64,000 nt of DNA, taken from assembly GCF_964218355.1 (NCBI RefSeq), contig NZ_CAXPMC010000012.1:1-64000 (forward strand), in the 5' to 3' direction. The DNA comes from Ferrovibrio sp964218355 (GTDB taxonomy: Bacteria > Pseudomonadota > Alphaproteobacteria > Ferrovibrionales > Ferrovibrionaceae). This document shows, piece after piece, positions 35,295 through 43,757 of this stretch (positions are counted from its first letter, which is position 1; each line of letters starts with the position of its first letter). The position numbers and the translations under genes are program-made. A model generated the notes under the pieces. The model was given only the letters and a program-made list of their open reading frames with translations, had not been told where the DNA came from and made no database searches.

Positions 35295-37088
35295 GTGATT
35301 ATACTGGGAATCCATGATGGGCATGACGCGCATGCCTGCATCGTTCGTGATGGTCAACTTGTTGCCCTGATCGGTGAGGAGCGGCTGTCGCGGCTGAAGT
35401 CGGATGGCGGTTATCCGCGGCGGGCCATTGACGCCGTCCTGCAGATGGCGAAGGTGACGCCGGCCGAGGTCGATGTTGTCGCCTTCACGCAGCGAAGCGA
35501 CTGGATCTGGCGGACCCTGCTCAACAAATACGCCACGTTCAAGGTGGCCGACTGGGTTCGGGAATGCGACGTCTACTGGCGCCCGCTGCTTCTGGAAAAG
35601 AAGAAGATGTCGCAGATCGTTTTGTTCGACGAATTCCGCGACGTCCCGAAGGACGTCGAATCGCGTCCGTATTACCGCATGGTTGACCGCATCCGGGACG
35701 TTCCGGCCGAGCGCTGGAGCGACATCGGCGATCAGGTCCGCCGCGAGGTGCTGCAGGAGCATCTCGGTATCAGCGGCGACAAGATGCGGATATACCGCCA
35801 CGAGGATTGCCATAAGGCATACGGGTTCTACTCCTCGCCCTATCCGCGTGACCGCACGCTGGTATTCACGCTGGAGGGTGGCGGCCAGGACAGTTCGGCT
35901 ACGACCAGCATCTTTGAGCCGGATGGCAGCTTCACGGAATTGTGGAAGTCCAATGCCGTGAATGCGGGCCGCCTTTATGCTTATGTCACGCTGATCCTCG
36001 GCATGCAGCCCGGCCAGCATGAATACAAGGTCATGGGGCTCGCTCCCTATGGCAACGAGTATCATGGCCGTCGCTCGCTTGAGTTCTTCCGCAAGGTGAA
36101 CAGGGTGGTGGGCGAGGAGATCGTGAATGACGGCCTGGTGCCTGAGTTGTATTTCTTTGTCCGCGAGGCTCTGCGTGCCGAGCGGTTCGACGGCATTGCC
36201 TGGGGCCTGCAGACATGGCTCGAGGAGCTGGTCACGACCTGGGTCGGCAACACTGTGCGGAAGCACGGCATCGATAACGTCGTGCTGTCCGGCGGCGTCG
36301 GGCAGAACATCAAGATCGTGAAGGCACTGGCCGAGCAGCCGTCCATACGCCAGGTATGGGCGCCGCCGATCTCGGGTGACGGCTCTCTGGGCGTCGGCGC
36401 TGCGTGGCTCGCATCCCGCGATCTCGACCCCGGATCCGATATCCAGTCCCTGTCTTCGATCTATCTCGGGACCTCATACGGTATCGGGGAAATCGATCAT
36501 GCCATCAGCCGGGCCAGCCTGGCCGGTAAATATCATGTGCAGCAGAATCCCACCGCAGCGCAGGTCGCCCGATGGCTCGTCGACGGAAAGATCGTGGCCA
36601 GATTCTCCGGCCGGATGGAATTCGGTCAGCGGGCGCTCGGAAATCGCTCGATCCTGGCCGATCCGCGCCACGCCGAGACGATCGACCATGTCAACCAGAA
36701 GATAAAATATCGCGATTTCTGGATGCCGTTTACTCCGTCGATGACGCAGGCCCAGGCCGAGAAGATGCTGGTGAATCCGAAGGGCCTGTATTCACCCTTC
36801 ATGACAATGGCTTTTGATCTGGCAGAAGAGTTTCGTGGTGCCATACCCGCGGCAACGCATCCGGCGGACGGAACGGTGCGGCCACAGATGCTGCGGCGCA
36901 CCGACAATCCGGGGTACTACGCCATCATGGAAGAATTCGGCCGGCTCGCGGGAGTGGAATGCGTGATGAATACGTCATTCAACCTGCATGGCGAGGCAAT
37001 TGTCGAAAGTCCGGATGACGCCATCAGTACGTTCCTGCGATCTGATCTCGACGTCCTGCTTTTTGATCACGTCGCCATCCTGCGATAA
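35295..37088 (+). CDS. NodU/CmcH-type carbamoyltransferase 2
   Basis: A 597-aa O-carbamoyltransferase and clear paralogue of the gene at 24723. Opening MIILGIHDGHDA, HEDCHKAYGFYSSPY, SGRMEFGQRALGNRSIL and MPFTPSM are all present, and long blocks between them are identical in both proteins. It starts with GTG behind AAGGA-type sequence. Unlike copy 1 it does not overlap its upstream gene. Two near-identical enzymes suggest two carbamoylation sites or a recent duplication with divergence in the N-terminal 150 residues and the segment near residue 390. Confidence 0.92.
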   Translation: MIILGIHDGHDAHACIVRDGQLVALIGEERLSRLKSDGGYPRRAIDAVLQMAKVTPAEVDVVAFTQRSDWIWRTLLNKYATFKVADWVRECDVYWRPLLLEKKKMSQIVLFDEFRDVPKDVESRPYYRMVDRIRDVPAERWSDIGDQVRREVLQEHLGISGDKMRIYRHEDCHKAYGFYSSPYPRDRTLVFTLEGGGQDSSATTSIFEPDGSFTELWKSNAVNAGRLYAYVTLILGMQPGQHEYKVMGLAPYGNEYHGRRSLEFFRKVNRVVGEEIVNDGLVPELYFFVREALRAERFDGIAWGLQTWLEELVTTWVGNTVRKHGIDNVVLSGGVGQNIKIVKALAEQPSIRQVWAPPISGDGSLGVGAAWLASRDLDPGSDIQSLSSIYLGTSYGIGEIDHAISRASLAGKYHVQQNPTAAQVARWLVDGKIVARFSGRMEFGQRALGNRSILADPRHAETIDHVNQKIKYRDFWMPFTPSMTQAQAEKMLVNPKGLYSPFMTMAFDLAEEFRGAIPAATHPADGTVRPQMLRRTDNPGYYAIMEEFGRLAGVECVMNTSFNLHGEAIVESPDDAISTFLRSDLDVLLFDHVAILR

Positions 37089-37106
37089 GCCGGCCGGAGA
37101 AGCACG

Positions 37107-38675
37107 TTGAAGGACTTGGCTGATATGCCCGTGGGTTCCGCTGCAGATACTGGCGCGCCGAAGTGCATTCTGATAGGCGCGATCGACAATGTGGGCTCTG
37201 TGCACACCCACCTGATGAAGCAGCTGAAGCAGAACTATGGTACCCGCTTCATCATATGGGGTGGCGGTCCCGCTGCATGGCCTGACTATGCTGCAGCCAT
37301 GACAGACGACGATGCATTTGTTAATCCGAGCTTCCCGGCTGAGACCGGCGCCGCAACGGATGCGGAAGTCTATCGGCGTGCCGCAGCATATGAAGAAAAG
37401 TATGGCATAACCTACATGCGGGATGTCATACAGATGGATCGTCGGTATTCCGGAGGATTCAATCCGTCGACCTACGGCAGCACCCGATCCTTGGCAGTCC
37501 TGCCTCCGCTGGTCCGGGTATACGAAGAAATCAACCAGTGCTTCGCTTGGTTCGAGGCGCTGTTTGAGGAAAAAGAGGTCGATGGTCTGATCCTGCGGCC
37601 GGATTACCTGCATGCAGCGCCGGCAATCTGGATCGCGGTGAAGCGGGGTATCCCGGTTACGTTCACCAGTGCCGCAAACTATGGAACCTACGTGACGTGG
37701 CTTTGCGGGCCCTTCATGGAGCGTGGCTTCGTGCAGGAAAGGATGTCCCGCACCGAACCGGACCGGCGGCTTCTCGAGCAACAGGGCTCGTCTTCCCTGG
37801 TGCCAGGCGCGGCAAAGCGGTTTTTCGATGAAGCCGATCGCATCTCTACTGCCGGAGAGCTGCTGAGGCGGATCTATACTTCCTCGAAGAATGCGGCCGC
37901 CCACATGGTTCAGGACGTGCTGACGGGGAAGCTGTGGAAAAAGAGCCGCAGAATCCCCCTCTGGCGCAGTATCGAGAGCCATTTTCGGGTTTTTCGTATT
38001 GCCCGCTATCTCAAGGGATCGAGCCTGGCGACCGTGGAAGATGTCGCATCGGGTCCATACATCCTGTTCCTGCTGCAGGTCGAACCTGAATACTCGACCC
38101 TGTGCTTGTCGCGGGAATTCTCTTTCACTGAAGCCATCATCTATCAGCTGGCCATGTGCATGCCGGCTGGTGTCAGGCTTGTAGTCAAGGAGCATATCCC
38201 GAATATCGGGAACAGGCCGCTGGACTTCTACAGGCGCATTAGTCGCCTGCCCAATGTCCACATGGCGGATTACCGGTTGCCTGGAAACGAGCTGACAGAG
38301 AAGGCCGTGGCGGTATCGACAATCAGCGGGTCGGTCGGGAAGCAATCCACTCTCATCGGAAAGCCGGCCATCATCTTCGCGGCACATGTGGACTATTCGC
38401 ATATGCCGAACATTCGGGTGGTGCGGTCCTTCCACGACCTGCCGGAAATCATGGCCTGGGCAGTGGCGCCGCGTGACGAAGCAACCACGACCAGCTGGCG
38501 TACCGAAGGGGCGCGGCTGTACGGAGCTCTGACCGATATCTCGTTCGACTGCCCCGGAATCCGCCTCTTCGGTGCTTCCGGCAAGGGAGATGTCCTTCCG
38601 GAGCATCAGGGCCGGATCATGCAGACCTATCTCGATCTGTGGCACTGGCAGAAGCGGAACGGGATTCCCGTCTAG
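37107..38675 (+). CDS. Capsule-type polysaccharide biosynthesis (GT-B-like) protein
   Basis: A 522-aa protein of uncertain family. The C-terminal third contains LVVKEHIPNIGNRP and VSTISGSVGKQSTLIGKPAIIF, an arrangement like that of capsule polysaccharide proteins (KpsS-like), where a conserved E/K-H-P loop precedes an SGSxxxE-like donor helix. No signal peptide or membrane segments are obvious. Start TTG 37107 has GGAG at 37096-37099; ATG 37125 is an alternative. It is likely a cytoplasmic sugar transferase of the island. Confidence 0.6.
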   Translation: MKDLADMPVGSAADTGAPKCILIGAIDNVGSVHTHLMKQLKQNYGTRFIIWGGGPAAWPDYAAAMTDDDAFVNPSFPAETGAATDAEVYRRAAAYEEKYGITYMRDVIQMDRRYSGGFNPSTYGSTRSLAVLPPLVRVYEEINQCFAWFEALFEEKEVDGLILRPDYLHAAPAIWIAVKRGIPVTFTSAANYGTYVTWLCGPFMERGFVQERMSRTEPDRRLLEQQGSSSLVPGAAKRFFDEADRISTAGELLRRIYTSSKNAAAHMVQDVLTGKLWKKSRRIPLWRSIESHFRVFRIARYLKGSSLATVEDVASGPYILFLLQVEPEYSTLCLSREFSFTEAIIYQLAMCMPAGVRLVVKEHIPNIGNRPLDFYRRISRLPNVHMADYRLPGNELTEKAVAVSTISGSVGKQSTLIGKPAIIFAAHVDYSHMPNIRVVRSFHDLPEIMAWAVAPRDEATTTSWRTEGARLYGALTDISFDCPGIRLFGASGKGDVLPEHQGRIMQTYLDLWHWQKRNGIPV

Positions 38676-38690
38676 CATCGGAGTGCGCTG

Positions 38691-39638
38691 ATGGCAAACA
38701 CACCAGAAACAGCGGCGACAGCAGACGACATGGTTTGTGTCTGCTTCGGCGTCAAGCGCGCCGACATTGTCGCGCATCTGCAGAATCCGCAGCAGAGCTT
38801 CGATACTCTGGTCGATGCTACGGGGATTGGAACAAAATGCACGGCCTGCATGCTTGATGTTGATCTCATCGTTAATGAGGTCAGCGGTCGGCATGCCATG
38901 GTCAGGCTGCAGGCCGGCGGGCTTGAGCAGCCATTGCCAGGCCCGGTTCGCGGGTTTGTCCATCCGGTTGATTTCGCCAATAGCGCGCCGTTCATCAACC
39001 GGGACGGAATCCGGACGGTTCTGCGGGTCCTCAACTCCGGGATGATGTTTGCCGACAGCAAGGAGATCACGGGATATGACTACCGGGTCCACCTGATTGG
39101 CGATGCTGGCCGTCGCCATGCGGTTCTGGACGGCCGGCTGGAGGCAAGGGAAACGCTGGAGCTGGACTTTTCCGAGGTTGCGGGTCTGCCGGGAGACGGA
39201 TGGTTCATTCTTGATCTCAGGCCCGACAAACTCGCGGTTGTCGGGACGACACGGCCACAGATTCTCCTGATCGGTCCGGACTGGGCGGCATCCTTTCATC
39301 CTCAGCTGCAGGCTATGGCCTGCCGTGGCCGGGCGATCCCGGTCGGGGTGGAGGGAGGACTGCTGCGGACCTCGGTTTCTGTGATAAACGGATACCGGCG
39401 TCCGGCGCAGATCGAGATGTCCCTCTACGGTGTCGACAAGCCTTATGAAAAGACTGCGACGGCGGAACTCGGAGGGTTCTGCTCAACGCTGCTGAATCTG
39501 GACCAGTATTTCAGGGATGTGCCGGATGGCCAGATGTACACGCTGGTTGTCCGCAGTGACGTCCCGGTCAGGAAGCACGTGGTGAACATACAGGCCAACG
39601 GCGCCATTTCGATCGATCATTTCCCGAATTTCAAGTAA
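38691..39638 (+). CDS. BFD-like [2Fe-2S] domain fused to an unrecognised beta-rich domain
   Basis: A 315-aa protein. Residues 14-60 match the bacterioferritin-associated ferredoxin (BFD) fold: C16-x-C18, a 31-residue spacer, then C50-x2-C53, exactly the spacing in E. coli Bfd, followed by MLDVDLIV. The remaining 240 residues are not recognised; they look beta-rich and polar without membrane segments. A stretch VSVINGYRRPAQIEMSLYG near residue 230 resembles one in the next gene. The iron-sulfur domain could carry electrons or sense redox state. Why it is joined to this domain in a glycan cluster is unknown. ATG 38691 lies 15 bp after the previous gene. Confidence 0.7.
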   Translation: MANTPETAATADDMVCVCFGVKRADIVAHLQNPQQSFDTLVDATGIGTKCTACMLDVDLIVNEVSGRHAMVRLQAGGLEQPLPGPVRGFVHPVDFANSAPFINRDGIRTVLRVLNSGMMFADSKEITGYDYRVHLIGDAGRRHAVLDGRLEARETLELDFSEVAGLPGDGWFILDLRPDKLAVVGTTRPQILLIGPDWAASFHPQLQAMACRGRAIPVGVEGGLLRTSVSVINGYRRPAQIEMSLYGVDKPYEKTATAELGGFCSTLLNLDQYFRDVPDGQMYTLVVRSDVPVRKHVVNIQANGAISIDHFPNFK

Positions 39639-39647
39639 GGGGGCGGT

Positions 39648-40469
39648 ATGGCGCGGGCGTTCCAGTATCTGTCACCGTTCATCTATCCGCTCTTTCCTCG
39701 CGAAGCGGGCAGACTGATGCTGAGCTGCAGCATCAAGAATGCGCTGCAGTTCCGCAGCCGGCCGGATTTCACCGGCCAGATATCGGTCTGCTTCAGGAAA
39801 TACGTGAACGGGGGCGAAGCGGGAGAGGAGCGGGTCGATGTTGCGGTCGATCGGCATGTCCCGGAGATAAACGAGTTCTCGAAAACCTTTTCTGCCGATG
39901 GTTATGGCTACGTGGAAGTCGAAATGACGGCGGATCGGCCGCTTTTTGACAAGACGGTTGTCGTGCAGGGCTACGGCCTGTTCCTGCGGCCCGGTTGCGG
40001 TGCGTTGACATTCGGCTCCGATCTCAAGTTCGCGCGCGATCCGATCATCAAGGAAATTGCCGTATTCGGCGGCTTCTCGCTGCTCCACCAGGCCGTTCTG
40101 GTGGATGCCGGGAAGGGGATCGGGAACTCCTTCTTTCTGGTGAATCCTTACAGGCAGCCCGTGGTCTGCACCCTGGAGAGCGACCTCGGCCGCCGCCTGC
40201 GCGTCAAGGTCAAACCTCATGAGGCCTGTGTGCAGCCACTCGACAGCCTTGTCGATGACGGGAAGCCGGCCTCGGTCATGTTGACCGCCAACAACAAGGT
40301 CACGGTCTTTGACATGCGCCATGTGCATGGGAAGCCCGCGGCATTGACCAATCTGGATCATCTCGATTTCATGAACGGCTGGCTGACGCACCGGAGGGAT
40401 GGCCTGCAGAAAACGGCGCGATACTATGTGCGCCGGGCCCTTCGAAATCTCGGCATCAGTTTTGCCTGA
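39648..40469 (+). CDS. Hypothetical beta-rich protein, likely partner of the BFD-domain protein
   Basis: A 273-aa soluble protein that I do not recognise. It begins with a strong ribosome binding site (AGGGGGC), 9 bp after the BFD-domain gene. FFLVNPYRQPVVCTLESDLG followed by a segment ending DDGKPASVMLTANNKVTVF parallels VSVINGYRRPAQIEMSLYG and the following residues of the preceding protein. The two may share a beta-sandwich ancestor. The C-terminus is helical and basic. It sits directly before the MBOAT gene, so it may belong to the acyl-transfer module. Confidence 0.65.
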   Translation: MARAFQYLSPFIYPLFPREAGRLMLSCSIKNALQFRSRPDFTGQISVCFRKYVNGGEAGEERVDVAVDRHVPEINEFSKTFSADGYGYVEVEMTADRPLFDKTVVVQGYGLFLRPGCGALTFGSDLKFARDPIIKEIAVFGGFSLLHQAVLVDAGKGIGNSFFLVNPYRQPVVCTLESDLGRRLRVKVKPHEACVQPLDSLVDDGKPASVMLTANNKVTVFDMRHVHGKPAALTNLDHLDFMNGWLTHRRDGLQKTARYYVRRALRNLGISFA

Positions 40470-40481
40470 AGGTGCCGCGGG

Positions 40482-41951
40482 ATGCTTTTCAATTCCAGAG
40501 AGTTCCTGATCTTCTTCCCGGTTGTTGCCGGGTTCTTTTTTCTGCTCCCGCCTTCGCGACGCTGGGTGCTCCTGCTCGCGGCCAGTTACTTTTTTTACAT
40601 GTGGGCCCGCGTCGAATATGGCCTGATCATGCTGCTGGTCACCTTGTCGTCCTATGCCGGGACGCGGGCGATGTCCAGCACGTCAGATCCGAAGCTGCGG
40701 AAGCTGTTTCTGCTTGCTGATGTCGGTTTCTGCCTGTTCGTGCTGGGTTACTACAAATACGCAGGCTTCCTGTTCTCCAGCGCCAATGACCTGCTCTCAG
40801 TTTTGTCGGTGGATGGCCGGCTGCCGCAGATATCGACCGCTCTGCCGATAGGGATTTCGTTCTATACATTCATGTCGATCTCCTATTCGGTCGATGTCTA
40901 TCGCGGGCACCAAAAGGCCGAGCGGCACTTTGGAATCCATGCTTTGTATCTTTCCTTCTTTCCGCATCTGGTGGCGGGGCCAATCATGCGGTCGGAGGAG
41001 CTGCGGCCGCAGTTCCGGCAGCTGCAGACATTTGACTCGGACCGGGCGGTTGACGGATTGCGCCTGGTGCTCTGGGGCCTGTTCAAGAAAATGGTCGTGG
41101 CCGACAGCCTGGCCCCGGCGGTTACGGAGATTTACGGCAACCCCTCGGCCTATACCGGCCTGCCGCTTCTGATTGCCACCCTGTTTTTTGCCATCCAGAT
41201 TTACTGCGATTTCTCCGGATACTGCGACATCGCGATCGGCTGTGCCCGGCTCATGGGATTTACCCTGCCGGTCAATTTCGACCGGCCATACGGGTCCAGA
41301 TCCGTCGGCGAATTCTGGCGGCGATGGCACATCACTCTGGGGACATGGTTTCGTGACTATGTCTATATCCCGCTCGGGGGCAACCGCGGAGGGACCGGTT
41401 CGAAATGGTCAAATCTTCTTATTGTGTTCCTCCTGAGCGGATTGTGGCATGGGGCCAGCTGGACATTCATCATCTGGGGAGGGATCCACGGTCTCTGCAT
41501 CATCATTGAGAGGCTTACGGCCGCACCACGGTATGCCCTGATCGAGGCAGCCGGACTGCGTGGCATGCCCTGGCTGACGGAAGGCATTGGGCGAATCTGG
41601 ACGCTATCCTGTGTGATTCTGGCCTGGATTTTCTTTCGTGCGCAGAGCCTGCCCGATGCCGTTTATATCGTCAGCAATCTGCTTTCCGGGCTGGGCGAGC
41701 AGATTCTTGACCCCGGAGCCTGGGCTGCGGCTGCGGCTGCCATGGGGGTGACCCATCTAGGCCTCGCCGTACTGCTGGCGACCTGCATTGGTGTGATCGT
41801 CTGTCACTGGCGGGAACCCCTGGGGCATCAGCCGAGTGTCCTGGATATGCGGTCCCGTGCGCTGCGTCATTTGGCGTATTACGCGCTAGTCTTGCTGATC
41901 CTGTTTGCCGGCAACACGCAGGAAGTACAGTTTATCTACTTCCAGTTCTAG
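40482..41951 (+). CDS. MBOAT family O-acyltransferase (AlgI/DltB-like)
   Basis: A 489-aa polytopic inner-membrane protein, with about 11-12 hydrophobic segments, that moves acyl groups (usually acetyl) across the membrane to an extracytoplasmic polymer. It starts with FNSREFLIFFPVV, typical of AlgI. EFWRRWHITLG and the catalytic-His segment LSGLWHGASWTFIIWGG match AlgI/DltB. It is followed 7 bp later by an SGNH-type partner, the usual AlgI/AlgJ-X or DltB/DltD pairing. Substrate is probably the exported glycan. Confidence 0.92.
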   Translation: MLFNSREFLIFFPVVAGFFFLLPPSRRWVLLLAASYFFYMWARVEYGLIMLLVTLSSYAGTRAMSSTSDPKLRKLFLLADVGFCLFVLGYYKYAGFLFSSANDLLSVLSVDGRLPQISTALPIGISFYTFMSISYSVDVYRGHQKAERHFGIHALYLSFFPHLVAGPIMRSEELRPQFRQLQTFDSDRAVDGLRLVLWGLFKKMVVADSLAPAVTEIYGNPSAYTGLPLLIATLFFAIQIYCDFSGYCDIAIGCARLMGFTLPVNFDRPYGSRSVGEFWRRWHITLGTWFRDYVYIPLGGNRGGTGSKWSNLLIVFLLSGLWHGASWTFIIWGGIHGLCIIIERLTAAPRYALIEAAGLRGMPWLTEGIGRIWTLSCVILAWIFFRAQSLPDAVYIVSNLLSGLGEQILDPGAWAAAAAAMGVTHLGLAVLLATCIGVIVCHWREPLGHQPSVLDMRSRALRHLAYYALVLLILFAGNTQEVQFIYFQF

Positions 41952-41958
41952 AGGCATC

Positions 41959-43035
41959 GTGTACAATTTCCTGCGACGGATTCTGCTGGTGGGGCTGGGC
42001 ATCGGCGTCACGCTGGTGGCCATGAGCTGGCCGCTTGAACTGGTAATGCGGCAGCGCGATGTGCATTTCCGGCTGTATCAGGCTTTCAGCAGTCCCGCCG
42101 TAAAGCCGCAGGTCCTTGTGCTCGGAGATTCCAGGGCCGCTCTGGATGTCGTCGGATCCATGTTTTCGCCGGCGGTGTTCAACTGGGCGGAGGTGGGCGA
42201 GGGTCTTAGGCAGACTCTCCTGAAAGCAGATTATGCACTGCGGACGAAGCCTTCGCTGCAATGGATCGTTCTGCCGATCGACGACTACATCCTTTCGGAA
42301 TACCGGTCGGCCAATCGCGGCTTCCGGAAGCAGATGGGCTACGCGGACTGGGGTCTGCTGGATCACTATTTTGCAACCACGCGCAGGCATATCCTGCGCA
42401 ACTATATTGCCTATTATCTTCCTGTCCTGGACCATGAATCGCGGCTGAGCTTCCGTTCCGACCTGCTGCAGGATGTCGAGGACCGGCTGGGGACGCCCGT
42501 CGATGAGTCTTACACAGTTCTGACGGATTGCCTGGATCTCAAGTTCCGGCACGAATTCGACTGGGCCGGCAGTTCCTCCGAAGCACGCAAGGACCGTGTG
42601 GCCTTCCGACTCAAAGCGCAGTACCCGGAAGACCTCATCGTGCCGCAGATGGTCGAGATACTGGAGCGAATTGTCCGGACCGCCAATGCGAGCGGCGTGC
42701 AGGTCGTTGGTGTGAGATATCCGATGAGTAATGAATATATTGAGGCCGCGGCTGTTCGCGATGTTTCCGGAGTGCGGGCGGTTTTCGAACGCATCCCGTT
42801 TGCTGCACGCCTGGACTATACGGCGATGTTTGCCGGGGATCAGGCCGAGTTCAACGATATGGATCATCTGCGCCATGGCGGGGCCCGGGCGTTCACGAAT
42901 GTCCTGCAGAAGGACCTGGCGGCCATTACCGGATTGCCAATGCAGGGTGAATCCTGTCCGTCGAGGACAAAGACGGGGCTTCTGGTGCCACAGATCGCGT
43001 TCTTTCTCGGGGAGAAAGTGAGGCTGCCGTTATGA
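41959..43035 (+). CDS. SGNH/DltD-like membrane-anchored acyltransferase partner
   Basis: A 358-aa protein with one N-terminal membrane anchor (about residues 5-25) and a large periplasmic domain. VLVLGDSRAAL near residue 50 is the GDSR block with the catalytic Ser, and NDMDHLRHGGAR near 300 carries the Asp/His pair. GTG 41959 is preferred: it falls 7 bp after the MBOAT stop, and the longer frame would begin inside that gene. It would complete acyl transfer started by the MBOAT protein. Its stop overlaps the next gene by 4 bp. Confidence 0.8.
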   Translation: MYNFLRRILLVGLGIGVTLVAMSWPLELVMRQRDVHFRLYQAFSSPAVKPQVLVLGDSRAALDVVGSMFSPAVFNWAEVGEGLRQTLLKADYALRTKPSLQWIVLPIDDYILSEYRSANRGFRKQMGYADWGLLDHYFATTRRHILRNYIAYYLPVLDHESRLSFRSDLLQDVEDRLGTPVDESYTVLTDCLDLKFRHEFDWAGSSSEARKDRVAFRLKAQYPEDLIVPQMVEILERIVRTANASGVQVVGVRYPMSNEYIEAAAVRDVSGVRAVFERIPFAARLDYTAMFAGDQAEFNDMDHLRHGGARAFTNVLQKDLAAITGLPMQGESCPSRTKTGLLVPQIAFFLGEKVRLPL

Positions 43036-43757
43036 CGAAAACCAAATTCACCATCGTTTTCCTGTCGGCCGTCGACAACCCCTTTCTTGGCCGGATTACC
43101 CTTGCGTTTCGCAAGGTCGGCCTTGAACCTGACGTGGTTCTCCTGGACGAGGGGCGTCCATGCGGAGCCAAGGAGCGGGATATCTGGACAGAGCGGACGG
43201 CCGGCCGTTTGCCGCCGCTGCCCCTGGCCAGCCTGCCGGGTGGTTCCCCCGCCTGCCGCTTCGTCAGTTCGCATGCCGCAGCCGACACGATTGCGAAACT
43301 GAAGGAAATGGATGTCGATCTGGTGGTCAGCGCTAGCACACCGAGGATTCTGCCGCCGGAAGTCCTGGCCGCTTCCGGACGGGGCCTCCTGGCTGTCCAT
43401 CCTGGGCTGATCCCGGATTATCGCGGTTGCACCTGCGTGGAATGGGCCATTTTCAATGACGACAAGGTGGGGAATTCAGCCTTCTTCATGACGCCGGGCA
43501 TTGATGCCGGCCCGGTGATACTGAGTGAATCCCTGACATTCACCGCGGCCGACGGTTACACGGACGTACGGATCAAGGTCTACGAACACGGTATCGATCT
43601 GCTGGCCCGCGCCGCTCTGCGGGTCAGAGACGAAAATCTGCGATGTAAAGACATGGCGTTGCCCGCTGAGGGGCGATACTACCCGGTCATAGACCCTGAT
43701 TCGATGGAAGCCGTGCATCGCAAGCTTCAGAACGGTCAATATGCCTATCAGTACTGA
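43032..43757 (+). CDS. Formyltransferase-fold protein with altered active site
   Basis: A 241-aa relative of the methionyl-tRNA/sugar N-formyltransferase family, ATG-start overlapping the previous stop. LAVHPGLIPDYRG and GIDAGPVILSE match the family block (NxHxSLLPxxRG ... DxG). The catalytic His and Asp are present, but the conserved Asn two residues before the His is Ala (A-V-H). Known sugar formyltransferases need the Asn-His-Asp set, so transfer of a formyl group is doubtful or another mechanism is used. It overlaps the ABC transporter gene by 17 bp. Confidence 0.78.
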   Translation: MTKTKFTIVFLSAVDNPFLGRITLAFRKVGLEPDVVLLDEGRPCGAKERDIWTERTAGRLPPLPLASLPGGSPACRFVSSHAAADTIAKLKEMDVDLVVSASTPRILPPEVLAASGRGLLAVHPGLIPDYRGCTCVEWAIFNDDKVGNSAFFMTPGIDAGPVILSESLTFTAADGYTDVRIKVYEHGIDLLARAALRVRDENLRCKDMALPAEGRYYPVIDPDSMEAVHRKLQNGQYAYQY

